Assembly (NCBI RefSeq): GCF_013410035.1
Contig: NZ_JACCBW010000002.1
Location: forward strand, 1,240,001 to 1,304,000
DNA from: Nocardioides cavernae
GTDB taxonomy: Bacteria > Actinomycetota > Actinomycetes > Propionibacteriales > Nocardioidaceae
Direction of reading: 5' to 3'
Length of the DNA: 64,000 nt
The notes beneath the pieces are model-generated. The model had not been told where the DNA came from. It made no database searches and saw only the letters and a program-made list of their open reading frames with translations. Below are positions 24,315-32,285 of this stretch, piece after piece; within the stretch, counting starts at the first letter, position 1, and each line of letters begins with the position of its first letter. A program made the position numbers and the translations under genes.

Positions 24315-25183
24315 GCGGCCCCCGCCAGCAGGTGCTCGGCGTACGCCACGTGGTCGCGCACCGCCTCGGCGACGGCGGGCGCGTGGGTGCGCGGCGCCCA
24401 GTGCCCGGCCGGGAGGTGCACGCGGCGCAGGTCCTCGCACCACGGGTCGCTCGCCGCCAGCGCACCCTCGCGGATCGCGGGGTCGCGGGTCAGGGCCACC
24501 TGCAGCACGGGCACGCGGGTGCGCCGCTCGCGCGGAGGGCGTACGCCGGCGTGCAGGTTGCCCCTGTAGTAGCGCAGGCCGGACGCCGCGTCGGGCCCGG
24601 CCGCCCACCGCAGCACCGGCGGCGCCAGCGGCGAGACTAGGAAGGGGACGTAGGACGAGGACATGGCCTGTCCGACGAGGGAGGCGACCGACACGGCCGA
24701 CGGGCGCCGCACCGTGCGTCGCACCCACGCCGACACGTGGTCGAGGTTGGGACCGCTGAGCGAGGTGAACGACGCGATGCGCTCGTCCGCGCCCGGCTCG
24801 CACACCGCCTCCCAGGCCTGCACGGACCCCCAGTCGTGGCCGACCACGTGCGCCGGACGGTCCGGGCTCGCGTCGTCCACGACGGCCATCAGGTCGGCGG
24901 CGAGGCGGGGGAGGGCGAACGCGGACGCCGGGGCGTCGCAGGTCGACAGTCCCATGCCGCGGGTGTCGTAGACGACGACGCGCAGGTCCGCGGCCAGCAG
25001 CCCGGCCAGGGGGAGCCAGAGCCGGTGCGTGTCCGGCCAGCCGTGCACGAGCACCACGGCCGGCGCGGCCGGGTCGCCGACCTCACGCACGGCGAGGTCG
25101 ACCCCGTCACCCCGCACGGACCACTGCCGCCAGTCGCTCGGGTGGGGATCCGGGTGGGAGCCGGGGAGGTCTTCCGTCTGCAT
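24311..25183 (-). CDS. Alpha/beta hydrolase (epoxide hydrolase-like)
   Basis: A 290-aa alpha/beta hydrolase. The oxyanion motif HGWPD (about residue 45), the nucleophile elbow GHDWGS with Asp as nucleophile, and the late histidine in AGHWAPR form the triad expected for epoxide hydrolase or haloalkane dehalogenase relatives. The long segment at about 150-215 would form the cap domain. ATG 25183 was chosen; upstream in-frame sequence is not protein-like. Its stop overlaps the start of the radical SAM gene. Confidence 0.82.
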   Translation of the reverse strand: MQTEDLPGSHPDPHPSDWRQWSVRGDGVDLAVREVGDPAAPAVVLVHGWPDTHRLWLPLAGLLAADLRVVVYDTRGMGLSTCDAPASAFALPRLAADLMAVVDDASPDRPAHVVGHDWGSVQAWEAVCEPGADERIASFTSLSGPNLDHVSAWVRRTVRRPSAVSVASLVGQAMSSSYVPFLVSPLAPPVLRWAAGPDAASGLRYYRGNLHAGVRPPRERRTRVPVLQVALTRDPAIREGALAASDPWCEDLRRVHLPAGHWAPRTHAPAVAEAVRDHVAYAEHLLAGAA

Positions 25184-25218
25184 GACGGCCCGGTACCCAG
25201 CGGTGCGCGAGGCATGGC

Positions 25219-25560
25219 TCAGGAGCGCAGGACCTTCTTCATCGGCCGGCCCTTGGCCAGCTCGTCCACGAGCTTGTCGAGGTAGCGGATCCGCCGCATC
25301 AACGGGTCCTCCACCTCCTGCACCTTCACCCCGCAGACCGATCCGGTGATCTGGTCCACGTGCGGGTTGAGGGTCGACTCGGCGAAGAAGTCCTCGAACG
25401 TCGTACCGGACTCGAGGTGCTGCGCGAGGTGGGCGTCGTCGAAGCCGGTCAGCCACCGGATGACCTCGTCGACCTCGTCCCGCGTGCGTCCCTTGCGCTC
25501 CGCCTTCGCGACGTAGTGGGGGTAGACCGATGCGACGCTCGTGGTGAAGATCCGGTGCAT
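25219..25560 (-). CDS. DUF2200 family protein
   Basis: A 113-aa protein matching DUF2200 over its whole length: [18 protein letters not shown] near the start, [18 protein letters not shown], and [20 protein letters not shown] near the end. Soluble and mostly helical. No biochemical function is known for the family. It lies 16 bases after the Lys/Ala-rich gene on the same strand and 35 bases before the hydrolase, so the four minus-strand genes may be one transcript. Confidence 0.85.
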   Translation of the reverse strand: MHRIFTTSVASVYPHYVAKAERKGRTRDEVDEVIRWLTGFDDAHLAQHLESGTTFEDFFAESTLNPHVDQITGSVCGVKVQEVEDPLMRRIRYLDKLVDELAKGRPMKKVLRS

Positions 25561-25576
25561 GCGCCGAGGATAGGAC

Positions 25577-26188
25577 TCAGCCCTTGTCCGGGTCAGCCGC
25601 CCGCCGCAGGACCTCGAACTCGCTGGCGACCGCCTTGGTCGTCGCCGGGTCCATCAGCGGCTCGGTGCCGGGCTGGTGCAGGTCGACCTCGGTCGTGTCG
25701 GGGTTGATGCCGTCGCCGGCGGCCGGGATCCCGGACGGCGTGCGGAGGATGTCCTCCGCCTCGGACTCCGTCAGTCCCAGCGCCGGCGCGACGACGGCCG
25801 CCTGCCGCGACGGCACCTTCCTCGCGGGCGCCTTCTTCACCGGCGCCTTCTTCGCGGGCGCCTTCTTGGCGGCTGCCTGCTCGGCGGCTGCCTTCCTCGC
25901 GGGTGCCTCCGCTGTGCGGTCCTCCGCCACCGGCGTCTGCGTCGCGGGCGCCTCGGGGACCTGCACCGGCGGGGCCTCGGCCGTCTCCGGTGCCGCGGGG
26001 GTGTCGTGGGCCCACGGGGCGGCGGTCCGGGCAGGGACGGTGCCGCCGACCCGCTCGACCGTCCAGCCGAGCAGGCGCGCGGACGTGCGTACGCCGGTCG
26101 TCACGACGCCGACTGCGGTGCCGGCCACGGCAGCGGCGGCGTGGGCGGGGAGGTGGAGGAGTCCGGTGGCGGTGCGGAGGGGGTTCAC
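25577..26188 (-). CDS. Hypothetical protein with Lys-Lys-Ala-Pro repeats
   Basis: A 203-aa protein. The N-terminal 45 residues include a weakly hydrophobic, glycine/alanine-rich stretch ([21 protein letters not shown]). A Pro/Ala/Glu-rich linker follows, then a basic segment of [17 protein letters not shown] type (about 115-135) like the tails of histone-H1-like and mycobacterial nucleoid proteins. A conserved-looking C-terminal part ([19 protein letters not shown]) comes last. GTG at 26188 has a GAGG site. Function is unknown; nucleic acid or surface polymer binding by the basic segment is a guess. Confidence 0.65.
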   Translation of the reverse strand: MNPLRTATGLLHLPAHAAAAVAGTAVGVVTTGVRTSARLLGWTVERVGGTVPARTAAPWAHDTPAAPETAEAPPVQVPEAPATQTPVAEDRTAEAPARKAAAEQAAAKKAPAKKAPVKKAPARKVPSRQAAVVAPALGLTESEAEDILRTPSGIPAAGDGINPDTTEVDLHQPGTEPLMDPATTKAVASEFEVLRRAADPDKG

Positions 26189-26277
26189 GAGGGTCCTCTC
26201 GGTCGTCGTGCGAGTGCGGTCGCCGGTCCCGTACCCGGGTCGGGCCCACTGCAGACGGTGACGTGCGACACGGTGTC

Positions 26278-26303
26278 GTGCCCACCCCTGCCGGGGTGGG
26301 CAC
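26278..26303. other. Perfect 11-bp hairpin in a divergent intergenic region
   Basis: Bases 26278-26288 and 26293-26303 are exact reverse complements around the loop TGCC. The hairpin sits between two divergent genes (starts 26188 and 26378), so it is not downstream of any gene and more likely lies in a leader or is a protein-binding dyad. Confidence 0.6.
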
Positions 26304-26377
26304 GCGCGTGCGCGCGGACCGGATGGGTACGGAGCGTCCTGAGCGCCGCCCCTGTGCGGCGGCGGAGGAGGACGATC

Positions 26378-26842
26378 ATGACCGACAGGACACGCACGCG
26401 GAGCGAGCGGACCACCAAGGGCTCGCCGGTGCAGGCCGCGGCCGTGCTGGTGGGCTTCGCCTTCCTGCTCGTCGGCGCGCTCGGCTTCGTGCCGGGGATC
26501 ACGAGCGACCGCGACACGATGGAGATGGCCGGGCACGAGTCCCATGCCCTGCTGCTCGGGATCTTCCAGGTCTCGGTCCTCCACAACGTGCTCCACCTGC
26601 TGCTCGGTGCCGCGGGGATGGTGCTCGCCCGGACCGCTGTCCTCGCGCGGGCGTACCTCCTCGGCGGCGGCGCGCTCTACCTCGTGCTGTGGCTGTACGG
26701 GCTCGTGGTGGACGAGTCCTCGCAGGCCAACTTCGTGCCGCTCAACACCGCGGACGACTGGCTCCACCTCGCCCTCGGCCTCGGGATGATCGCGCTGGGC
26801 GTGGTCCTCGGCAGGCGCAGCATCCGCCGCACGGCGCACTGA
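26378..26842 (+). CDS. DUF4383 family membrane protein
   Basis: A 154-aa protein with four predicted membrane helices. VGFAFLLVGALGFVPG, LGIFQVSVLHNVLHLLLG and DDWLHLALGLGMIALG match the DUF4383 family, widespread in actinobacteria, with conserved histidines in helices 2 and 4 (VLHNVLH, DWLHL). No function is established. A strong GGAGGAGG site precedes the ATG. The MBL hydrolase starts two bases after its stop, so they are likely co-transcribed. Confidence 0.88.
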   Translation: MTDRTRTRSERTTKGSPVQAAAVLVGFAFLLVGALGFVPGITSDRDTMEMAGHESHALLLGIFQVSVLHNVLHLLLGAAGMVLARTAVLARAYLLGGGALYLVLWLYGLVVDESSQANFVPLNTADDWLHLALGLGMIALGVVLGRRSIRRTAH

Positions 26843-26844
26843 CC

Positions 26845-27660
26845 ATGGCCGCCGGGGACAGGCTCCACTTCATCGGCACGGCGACCACCGTGGTGACGCT
26901 GGGGTCCTTCACGATCCTGACGGACCCCAACTTCCTGCACCGCGGCCAACGCGCCTACCTGGGGTGGGGGCTGTCCTCGCGCCGGCTGAGCGACCCCGCC
27001 GTGCGGCCCGAGGACCTGCCGCCGCTCGACGTGGTGCTGCTGTCCCACCTGCACGGCGACCACTTCGACCGCGTCAGCCGCGAGCGCCTCGACCGTACGC
27101 CGCCCGTGCTGTCGACGCGCCACGCGACGCGGCGCCTCGACCGGTGGGGCTTCGACACCGCGGCCCTGGAGCCGTGGGACCAGCACCACCTGGCCAAGGG
27201 GTCAGGGGGGCGGGAGGAGCACCTGCGGGTGACCGCGGTGCCTGCCGTGCACGCCCGCGGGCTCCTGGGGCGGATGCTGCCGCCGGTGATGGGCAGCGTC
27301 GTCGAGCACGTGGTCGACGGCGCGGTGCGCCGGTCCGTCTACTTCAGTGGCGACACGCTCACCGGCGACCACGTCGACGAGGTGCGACGGCGCTTCCCCG
27401 ACATCGACGCCGCGGTCGTCCACCTCGGCGGCACGCGCGTGCTGATGCGCACGGTGACGATGGACGCAGCGATGGGCGTCGACTTCGTCGAGCGGTGCCG
27501 CCCGTCGGTCGTGGTGCCGGTCCACCACGACGACTACACCGTCTTCCGCTCCCCGCTGTCGGACTTCGTCGACCGGGCGACGGCGCGCGGGCTCGGCACC
27601 CGCCTGCGGTGCCCGGCGCGGGGCGAGGTCGTCAGCCTCGACCCGGACGTCCCAGCCTGA
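26845..27660 (+). CDS. MBL-fold metallohydrolase
   Basis: A 271-aa metallo-beta-lactamase-fold protein of the UlaG-like type. The metal motif HLHGDHFD lies near residue 70, a further His is in VPAVHARG, Asp in FSGDTLTGDH, and a final His pair in VVPVHHDDY. The N terminus (LHFIGTATTVVTLGSFTILTDPNF) is the usual first beta strands. No signal peptide, so cytoplasmic. Substrate unknown. Its stop TGA directly abuts the convergent SARP gene's stop, making the junction TGATCA. Confidence 0.85.
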   Translation: MAAGDRLHFIGTATTVVTLGSFTILTDPNFLHRGQRAYLGWGLSSRRLSDPAVRPEDLPPLDVVLLSHLHGDHFDRVSRERLDRTPPVLSTRHATRRLDRWGFDTAALEPWDQHHLAKGSGGREEHLRVTAVPAVHARGLLGRMLPPVMGSVVEHVVDGAVRRSVYFSGDTLTGDHVDEVRRRFPDIDAAVVHLGGTRVLMRTVTMDAAMGVDFVERCRPSVVVPVHHDDYTVFRSPLSDFVDRATARGLGTRLRCPARGEVVSLDPDVPA

Positions 27661-28401
27661 TCAGTCCGGCACCGACGGCAGGTCGACGGGCCGCCCGAGC
27701 AGCGGAGCGACCAGGCTCCGGATGCGGGCGCTGGGGGCCAGTCCGAGCTCCTGGGCCAGCAGCCGCCGGTAGTGGTCGTACTGGCGCAGCGCCTCGGCGT
27801 GGTTGTCCTCCGCGAGGTGCACCTCGATCACCCGGCGGTGCGCGCTCTCGCGCAGCGGCTCGGAGCGCACCGCGCCCAGGCCGGCGCTGAGCGCGTCGTG
27901 GTAGCGGCCGGCACCGCAGAGCAGGTCCGCGCCCCGCTCGAGGGCGTGCAGCCGCTGCTGCCGGAACGACTCCTGCGCGACCGCCAGCCAGTCGTCGTAC
28001 CAGCCCGGCAGCAGGTCCTGGGTGAGCAGGGCGAGGTCGGGCAGGTCGTCCACCCGCGGTGCCTCACCGGCACAGAGTGAGCGCGCCTGCGCCTCGGCGT
28101 CCCACAGGTCGACGGTGAGGTCGGGGTTCAGCCACACGTCGAGCGCGTCGCCCAGCACGAGCGCGCGCCCTCGCTCGCGGGGCAGGCGCCACAGCACCGA
28201 GCGCAGGGTCGAGGTCGCCCGCGTGGGCTCGGAGTCGGGGCGCATCATCTCCGCGAGGGCTCCGCGCGATGCGCGGCGCCCCTCGTAGGCGACGGCGAGG
28301 AGGGCCAGCAGGCGGCGAGCGCTCGCCGGGACGGGGTGCGTCTGCCCGTCCAGCTCCAGCCGGAACCCGCCGAGCAGGCACAGGCGTGCCTTCAGTGCCA
28401 C
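27661..28401 (-). CDS. Stand-alone SARP-like transcriptional regulator (BTAD domain)
   Basis: A 246-aa protein. The first 90 residues are a winged helix of the OmpR/SARP type (LCLLGGFRLELDGQ, LLALLAVAYEGRRASRGALAEMM). Residues 100-245 are the bacterial transcriptional activator domain of TPR-like repeats (GWYDDWLAVAQESFRQQRL, AEDNHAEALRQYDHYRRLLAQELGL). There is no kinase, ATPase or NB-ARC extension, so it is a minimal SARP. GTG at 28401 has a GGGAGG site. SARPs often control secondary metabolism, but no such cluster is seen here. Confidence 0.85.
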   Translation of the reverse strand: MALKARLCLLGGFRLELDGQTHPVPASARRLLALLAVAYEGRRASRGALAEMMRPDSEPTRATSTLRSVLWRLPRERGRALVLGDALDVWLNPDLTVDLWDAEAQARSLCAGEAPRVDDLPDLALLTQDLLPGWYDDWLAVAQESFRQQRLHALERGADLLCGAGRYHDALSAGLGAVRSEPLRESAHRRVIEVHLAEDNHAEALRQYDHYRRLLAQELGLAPSARIRSLVAPLLGRPVDLPSVPD

Positions 28402-28651
28402 GTACGCCTCCCCAGGTCGCGTGCGGTCCAGTGCCCCGCGTGGCGGCGTCCGATGCGCCCCGGTGACGCCGCCGTGACGACGGCGGTGACGGAGGTGGGG
28501 CGGGTCTGCCCACGCCGGTCCCACGCCGGTCCCACGCCAGTGCTGCTCCGGCCGTCACGCGCAGCCCACGGCCCTCCGGGAGCGTGGTCGGACGGGACGG
28601 CGAGAGGCCCTCCCGCAGCGGCAACCACCCGACACGATTGCGAGGCAGCAC

Positions 28652-29572
28652 ATGTACCGGCACACCAAGGAGCTCCAGTGGAGCGCCAAGCCCGAACGTC
28701 CCGACGCCCTCTACGCGTCCAAGCTGCAGGAGGTCATCGGCGGCCAGTTCGGCGAGATGACCGTGATGATGCAGTACATGTGGCAGGGCTGGGCCTGCCG
28801 CACACCGGGCAAGTACAAGGACATGATCCTCGACATCGGCACCGAGGAGATCGGCCACGTCGAGATGCTGACGACGTTGCTGGCCCGGCTGCTCGAGGGC
28901 GCACCGGCGGAGACCCAGGCGGAGGCGGCTGCGGCCAACCCCGCCCTCGCCGCGGTGCTCGGCGGCCAGAACCCCCAGCAGGCGATCGTCAGCGGCGGCT
29001 TCGCGATGCCGACCAACAGCATGGGCGTGCCGTGGAACGCCGGCTACATCGTGGCGAGCGGCAACCTCCTCGCCGACTTCCGGCACAACGTCGCGGCGGA
29101 GGCGCAGGGTCGCCTGCAGGTGGCACGCCTCATCGGGATGACCGACGACCCGGGCGTCAAGGAGACGCTCTCCTTCGCGCTCGCCCGCGACACCTTCCAC
29201 CAGCAGCAGTGGCTGCTGGGCATCGAGCAGCTGATCGAGGACGGCCACACCGACGGCCTCGAGGACTCCCGCAAGGCCGAGGAGGCCACCGAGCAGGCCA
29301 GCGTGTTCTACAGCTTCCACGAGGGCAGCACCGCGCACGAGGGCCGGTGGGCCCAGGGCGCCACGCTGGTGGGCGATCAGGAGATCCGCTTCGAGGAGGG
29401 GCGCGCGCTGCAGGACGACGTGCAGGAGCTGCCCGCGCCCGACCCCGAGCTGTTCGCCACGTACGACGGGTCGAAGGGCCCGGGCAAGCCCGGCACGGCC
29501 GGTGGTGCGTACGCCCAGGGTGCGGAGAACCTGCTGCACAAGGCCAAGGAGAAGCTCACTCCCGGTGAGTGA
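28652..29572 (+). CDS. Manganese catalase
   Basis: Converts H2O2 to water and oxygen at a di-manganese centre in the cytoplasm. The five metal ligands can be placed: Glu35 (QFGEMT), Glu66 and His69 (TEEIGH), Glu150 (AAEAQG) and His183 (DTFHQQ), matching the L. plantarum enzyme's Glu35, Glu66, His69, Glu148, His181 (family knowledge). The 306 aa is full length. The gene follows a 250-base gap containing a CCGCCGT/ACGGCGG hairpin (28469-28486) but no clear promoter. A manganese-type permease follows ten bases later. Confidence 0.95.
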   Translation: MYRHTKELQWSAKPERPDALYASKLQEVIGGQFGEMTVMMQYMWQGWACRTPGKYKDMILDIGTEEIGHVEMLTTLLARLLEGAPAETQAEAAAANPALAAVLGGQNPQQAIVSGGFAMPTNSMGVPWNAGYIVASGNLLADFRHNVAAEAQGRLQVARLIGMTDDPGVKETLSFALARDTFHQQQWLLGIEQLIEDGHTDGLEDSRKAEEATEQASVFYSFHEGSTAHEGRWAQGATLVGDQEIRFEEGRALQDDVQELPAPDPELFATYDGSKGPGKPGTAGGAYAQGAENLLHKAKEKLTPGE

Positions 29573-29581
29573 GCGGCTGTC

Positions 29582-30682
29582 ATGTCCACGACCCTGGTCG
29601 AGCTCCTCCTGCGTCCGCTGGCGGACGCCTTCATGCAGGTCGGCGTCTTCGTCGCCCTCATGGTGGGGCCGTTCGGCTGGGCACGCTGCCGCTGGGGCCA
29701 CCGCCTCGACGCCGCGCTCGAGCGGCGTCGGGGGGCGGCCCCGGTGGTGGCGGCCGCGCTGACGATGCCGCCGGGCTGCGGGGGAGCGATCCTGGTGATG
29801 GCGGCCTACGGCCGCGGCGCGGTGTCGTTCGGTGCCGCGATCGCCGCCCTCGTGGCCACCATGGGTGACGCGTCGTGGGTCCTGCTCGCGCACGACCCGT
29901 GGCTGACCGTGCAGCTCAAGGCGCTCCTGCTCGTCGTCGGGGCGACGACCGGCTGGCTGGTGGACGCGGCCGGCATCCGGCCGGCTCGCCGACCGGTCGC
30001 CGCGACGCCTGCGGCGGCGCCCGACCCCGCACCGGTCCCGGTGCCCCGCGCACCGGCGCCGGGCCGTCCGCTCCTCCCGGCACCGGCGCCGGTCCTCCAC
30101 GACGTCGGGATCCTCCCGGTGCTCCTGTGGCTGGCGATCGGCGGCGGGGCGACGGTGAGCGTCCCGGTGACCTTCCAGCTCCTCGCGCCGGAGACCCTCT
30201 ATCTCGTCCTCGGCGTCCTCGGCGCGTGCCTGGCTCTGGTCGTCTTCGTCCGCTCGGGCTGCCGACTGGCCGACGACGACGAGACGACGGCGGGGGAGAG
30301 GTCGTACGCCGCCGTGCTCCGCCACGGCGGGCACGAGGTCGCCTTCGTCACGGTGTGGGTCGCGGTGGCCTACGTCGCGTGGTCGCTGGTCACGCACCTC
30401 ACCGGCTTCGACGGCTCGACCCTGCCGGTCCTGGGCCTGGCCGGCGTCGTCGTCGGGGCGCTGATCGGGCTCGTGCCCGGGTGCGCGGTGCAGATCGTCT
30501 TCGCGGGCATGTTCGCCGCCGGGGGCATGCCGCTCGCGACCCTCGTCGCCAACACCATCAGCCAGGACGGCGACGCGTTGCTGCCGCTCCTCGCCCTCGA
30601 GCACCGCTCCGCCCTCGTCGCAACGGTCCTCACCACGATCCCCGCCCTGCTCGTGGGGACCGCCTTCCTGCTCCTCACCTGA
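29582..30682 (+). CDS. Putative manganese/heavy-metal permease (ArsP_2-like, 10 TM)
   Basis: A 366-aa membrane protein with about ten helices in two halves, each with a Pro-Gly-Cys motif (MPPGCGGAIL in the first, GLVPGCAVQIVF in the second), joined by a Pro/Ala-rich loop (about 140-170). This matches the putative 10-TM metal exporter family often annotated as a manganese transporter. Its place nine bases after manganese catalase supports a manganese role; direction of transport is not known. The second half also has TISQDGDALLPLL, conserved in the family. Confidence 0.75.
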   Translation: MSTTLVELLLRPLADAFMQVGVFVALMVGPFGWARCRWGHRLDAALERRRGAAPVVAAALTMPPGCGGAILVMAAYGRGAVSFGAAIAALVATMGDASWVLLAHDPWLTVQLKALLLVVGATTGWLVDAAGIRPARRPVAATPAAAPDPAPVPVPRAPAPGRPLLPAPAPVLHDVGILPVLLWLAIGGGATVSVPVTFQLLAPETLYLVLGVLGACLALVVFVRSGCRLADDDETTAGERSYAAVLRHGGHEVAFVTVWVAVAYVAWSLVTHLTGFDGSTLPVLGLAGVVVGALIGLVPGCAVQIVFAGMFAAGGMPLATLVANTISQDGDALLPLLALEHRSALVATVLTTIPALLVGTAFLLLT

Positions 30683-30705
30683 CCACGACCGACCGGAGGT
30701 CCGCC

Positions 30706-31023
30706 ATGTCGTACCCGTCCACCGTCCTCACCGTCCCCCACCGCGCCACCCCCCACCGCACAGGCCCGCTCCACCGGGCACCGCTGCCCGTGTGCCCCGC
30801 CGACCGGCTCCAGCTCGTCCTCGCCCTGTGCTGCGGTCTCACCGGCACCCCGTGGGGCACGGCCATGTCGCTGGTCGTGCTGCTCCTGCTCGTCGCCCGC
30901 CGCCGGGCCCGTCGCGCGCTGGGTCGCTCAGCCGCGGTGCGTGTCGGAGCTCTCGCCGCGTCGCAGCACGCCGACCCGCTCGACGCGTCCGGCCAGCGCC
31001 GCCAGGCCACGGCTGGCGCGTGA
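30706..31023 (+). CDS. Small hypothetical protein with one hydrophobic helix
   Basis: A 105-aa reading frame with a good GGAGG site before the ATG, 23 bases after the permease. It has one or two hydrophobic stretches (LQLVLALCCGLTG, AMSLVVLLLLVARRRARRALG) and is otherwise basic. Its last 96 bases overlap the 3' end of the convergent hemerythrin gene, so one of the two C termini may be wrong. No family recognised. Confidence 0.4.
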   Translation: MSYPSTVLTVPHRATPHRTGPLHRAPLPVCPADRLQLVLALCCGLTGTPWGTAMSLVVLLLLVARRRARRALGRSAAVRVGALAASQHADPLDASGQRRQATAGA

Positions 31024-31635
31024 CGCCGGGCCGTACGCGCGAGGGAACCGGCGCGCCCCCGCGTCGAGGGCGTCGCGGCTGCGGTCCACCACGGTCAGCG
31101 GCAGGGCGGCGAGCGCGTTGCCGGGCGGACGCCGCGACACGACCGGGTGCGGCCGCGTGGGGGCGGTGCGTCGTACGGCCTCCCACGCGACGCCGAGCGC
31201 CCGCAGACGCCGTACGCCGACCGCGTCCTGGAGGCGGGGGAGGAGGTCGTCCTCCTCGTCGCGCACGTCCTCGCGCAGCACGGTCGTGAGCCGGGCGAGC
31301 ACCTGCCTGCGCTCGGGGGTGCCGGACGGCAGGTCCTCGAGGGAGGTCCACAGCTCGTTGACCTCCTGGTGCTCGCGCTCCACCTCGAGGGTGAGCCGCT
31401 CGCCGTCGGCCAGCACCCGCCGCGCCTCGGGCCACAGCACGGACTCCTCGGCGAAGGCGTGCGGGAACACCAGGCGCGCGATCTCGTGCAGCACGGCCTG
31501 CTCCTCGACCCCGGGGGAGCTGCGGTCCAGCCGCTGGAGGAGCCGGTCGAGCCGTTCGTGGTCGCGCTTCTGCCGGGTCAGGATGCTGAGCCGACCACCC
31601 AGCTGGGTGACGTCCTGGTCTGCGAGTGAGGTCAT
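30928..31635 (-). CDS. Hemerythrin HHE domain protein
   Basis: A 235-aa protein whose first 130 residues form an HHE/hemerythrin-like four-helix bundle: KRDHERLDRLL, FPHAFAEESVLWPE, EREHQEVNELW and EDVRDEEDDLLPRL carry the His/Glu iron ligands. The remaining basic region (about 145-235) is not conserved and overlaps the small convergent frame. HHE proteins bind di-iron and sense or hold oxygen, NO or peroxide, which fits the nearby manganese catalase. Confidence 0.8.
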   Translation of the reverse strand: MTSLADQDVTQLGGRLSILTRQKRDHERLDRLLQRLDRSSPGVEEQAVLHEIARLVFPHAFAEESVLWPEARRVLADGERLTLEVEREHQEVNELWTSLEDLPSGTPERRQVLARLTTVLREDVRDEEDDLLPRLQDAVGVRRLRALGVAWEAVRRTAPTRPHPVVSRRPPGNALAALPLTVVDRSRDALDAGARRFPRAYGPASRASRGLAALAGRVERVGVLRRGESSDTHRG

Positions 31636-31697
31636 GGAGAGCCGTACCCACGGACGGGACGGGCTACGCGCCCGTCGGCCTCGGGAGAGGCACGGCG

Positions 31698-32258
31698 TCA
31701 GGGCCGGCGCAGCGCACGCACGGCCCGCCAGGCGGCGTAGGCGCCGAGCGCCCAGGGTGCGCCGTTGACGAGCGGGTCGACCACCTGGTGCCGTACGTCG
31801 CTGCGTCCGCGGCGCGAACGGACCCCGCCGTGGGTGAGCTCGGCGTGGAGGCCGGTCTCGGTGACGGGGTTGTCGGGTCGCGTGCTCGCGAGGGACCGCA
31901 CGGCGTGCTCGGCGACGTCGATGCGGTCGGCCGCGATCAGCAGCAGCCAGTGCGCCGCCTTGCCCTCGCTGTGTCGCGCGTAGGCGTAGCGCCGGACCGG
32001 GCCGGCCATGCCACGCAGGGGCTGGGCGGTGCCGAAGACCGGGGTCAGGCGGGCGTGCTCGATGGAGCGCTCCCGCCCGGATCCGCCGGGCTGGTCCTCA
32101 GGGACGTCCCAGTGGGCGCCGGTGGCGGACAGGTCGAGGACCTCGCGCGGGTAGGAGGGCCGGTCGGCCGGGTCGAGGTCCGCGCCCCACCCCGGGATGC
32201 GCGCACGCAGCTCGTCGTGTGTCTCGGGCAGCGGGGGCTTGTCGGCGCGGTAGGGCAC
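31698..32258 (-). CDS. Hypothetical protein downstream of the alcohol dehydrogenase
   Basis: A 186-aa soluble protein with no domain I can name. It starts with GTG at 32258 behind GAGGAAGGA. The first 60 residues are polar (PPLPETHDELRARIPGWGAD). The middle has RYAYARHSEGKAAHWLLLIAADRIDVAEHA, and the C terminus has a short hydrophobic stretch (LVNGAPWALGAYAAWRAV). It lies 27 bases after the alcohol dehydrogenase gene, so it is probably in the same operon. Confidence 0.6.
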   Translation of the reverse strand: MPYRADKPPLPETHDELRARIPGWGADLDPADRPSYPREVLDLSATGAHWDVPEDQPGGSGRERSIEHARLTPVFGTAQPLRGMAGPVRRYAYARHSEGKAAHWLLLIAADRIDVAEHAVRSLASTRPDNPVTETGLHAELTHGGVRSRRGRSDVRHQVVDPLVNGAPWALGAYAAWRAVRALRRP

Positions 32259-32285
32259 GGGGTCGTCCTTCCTCGGGGGTCGCGG

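Noticed and set aside
28402..28651. Regulatory RNA before manganese catalase (CACGCCGGTCC short repeats)
   Set aside because: Only two and a half short imperfect copies and one small hairpin are seen, too little to support an RNA gene.
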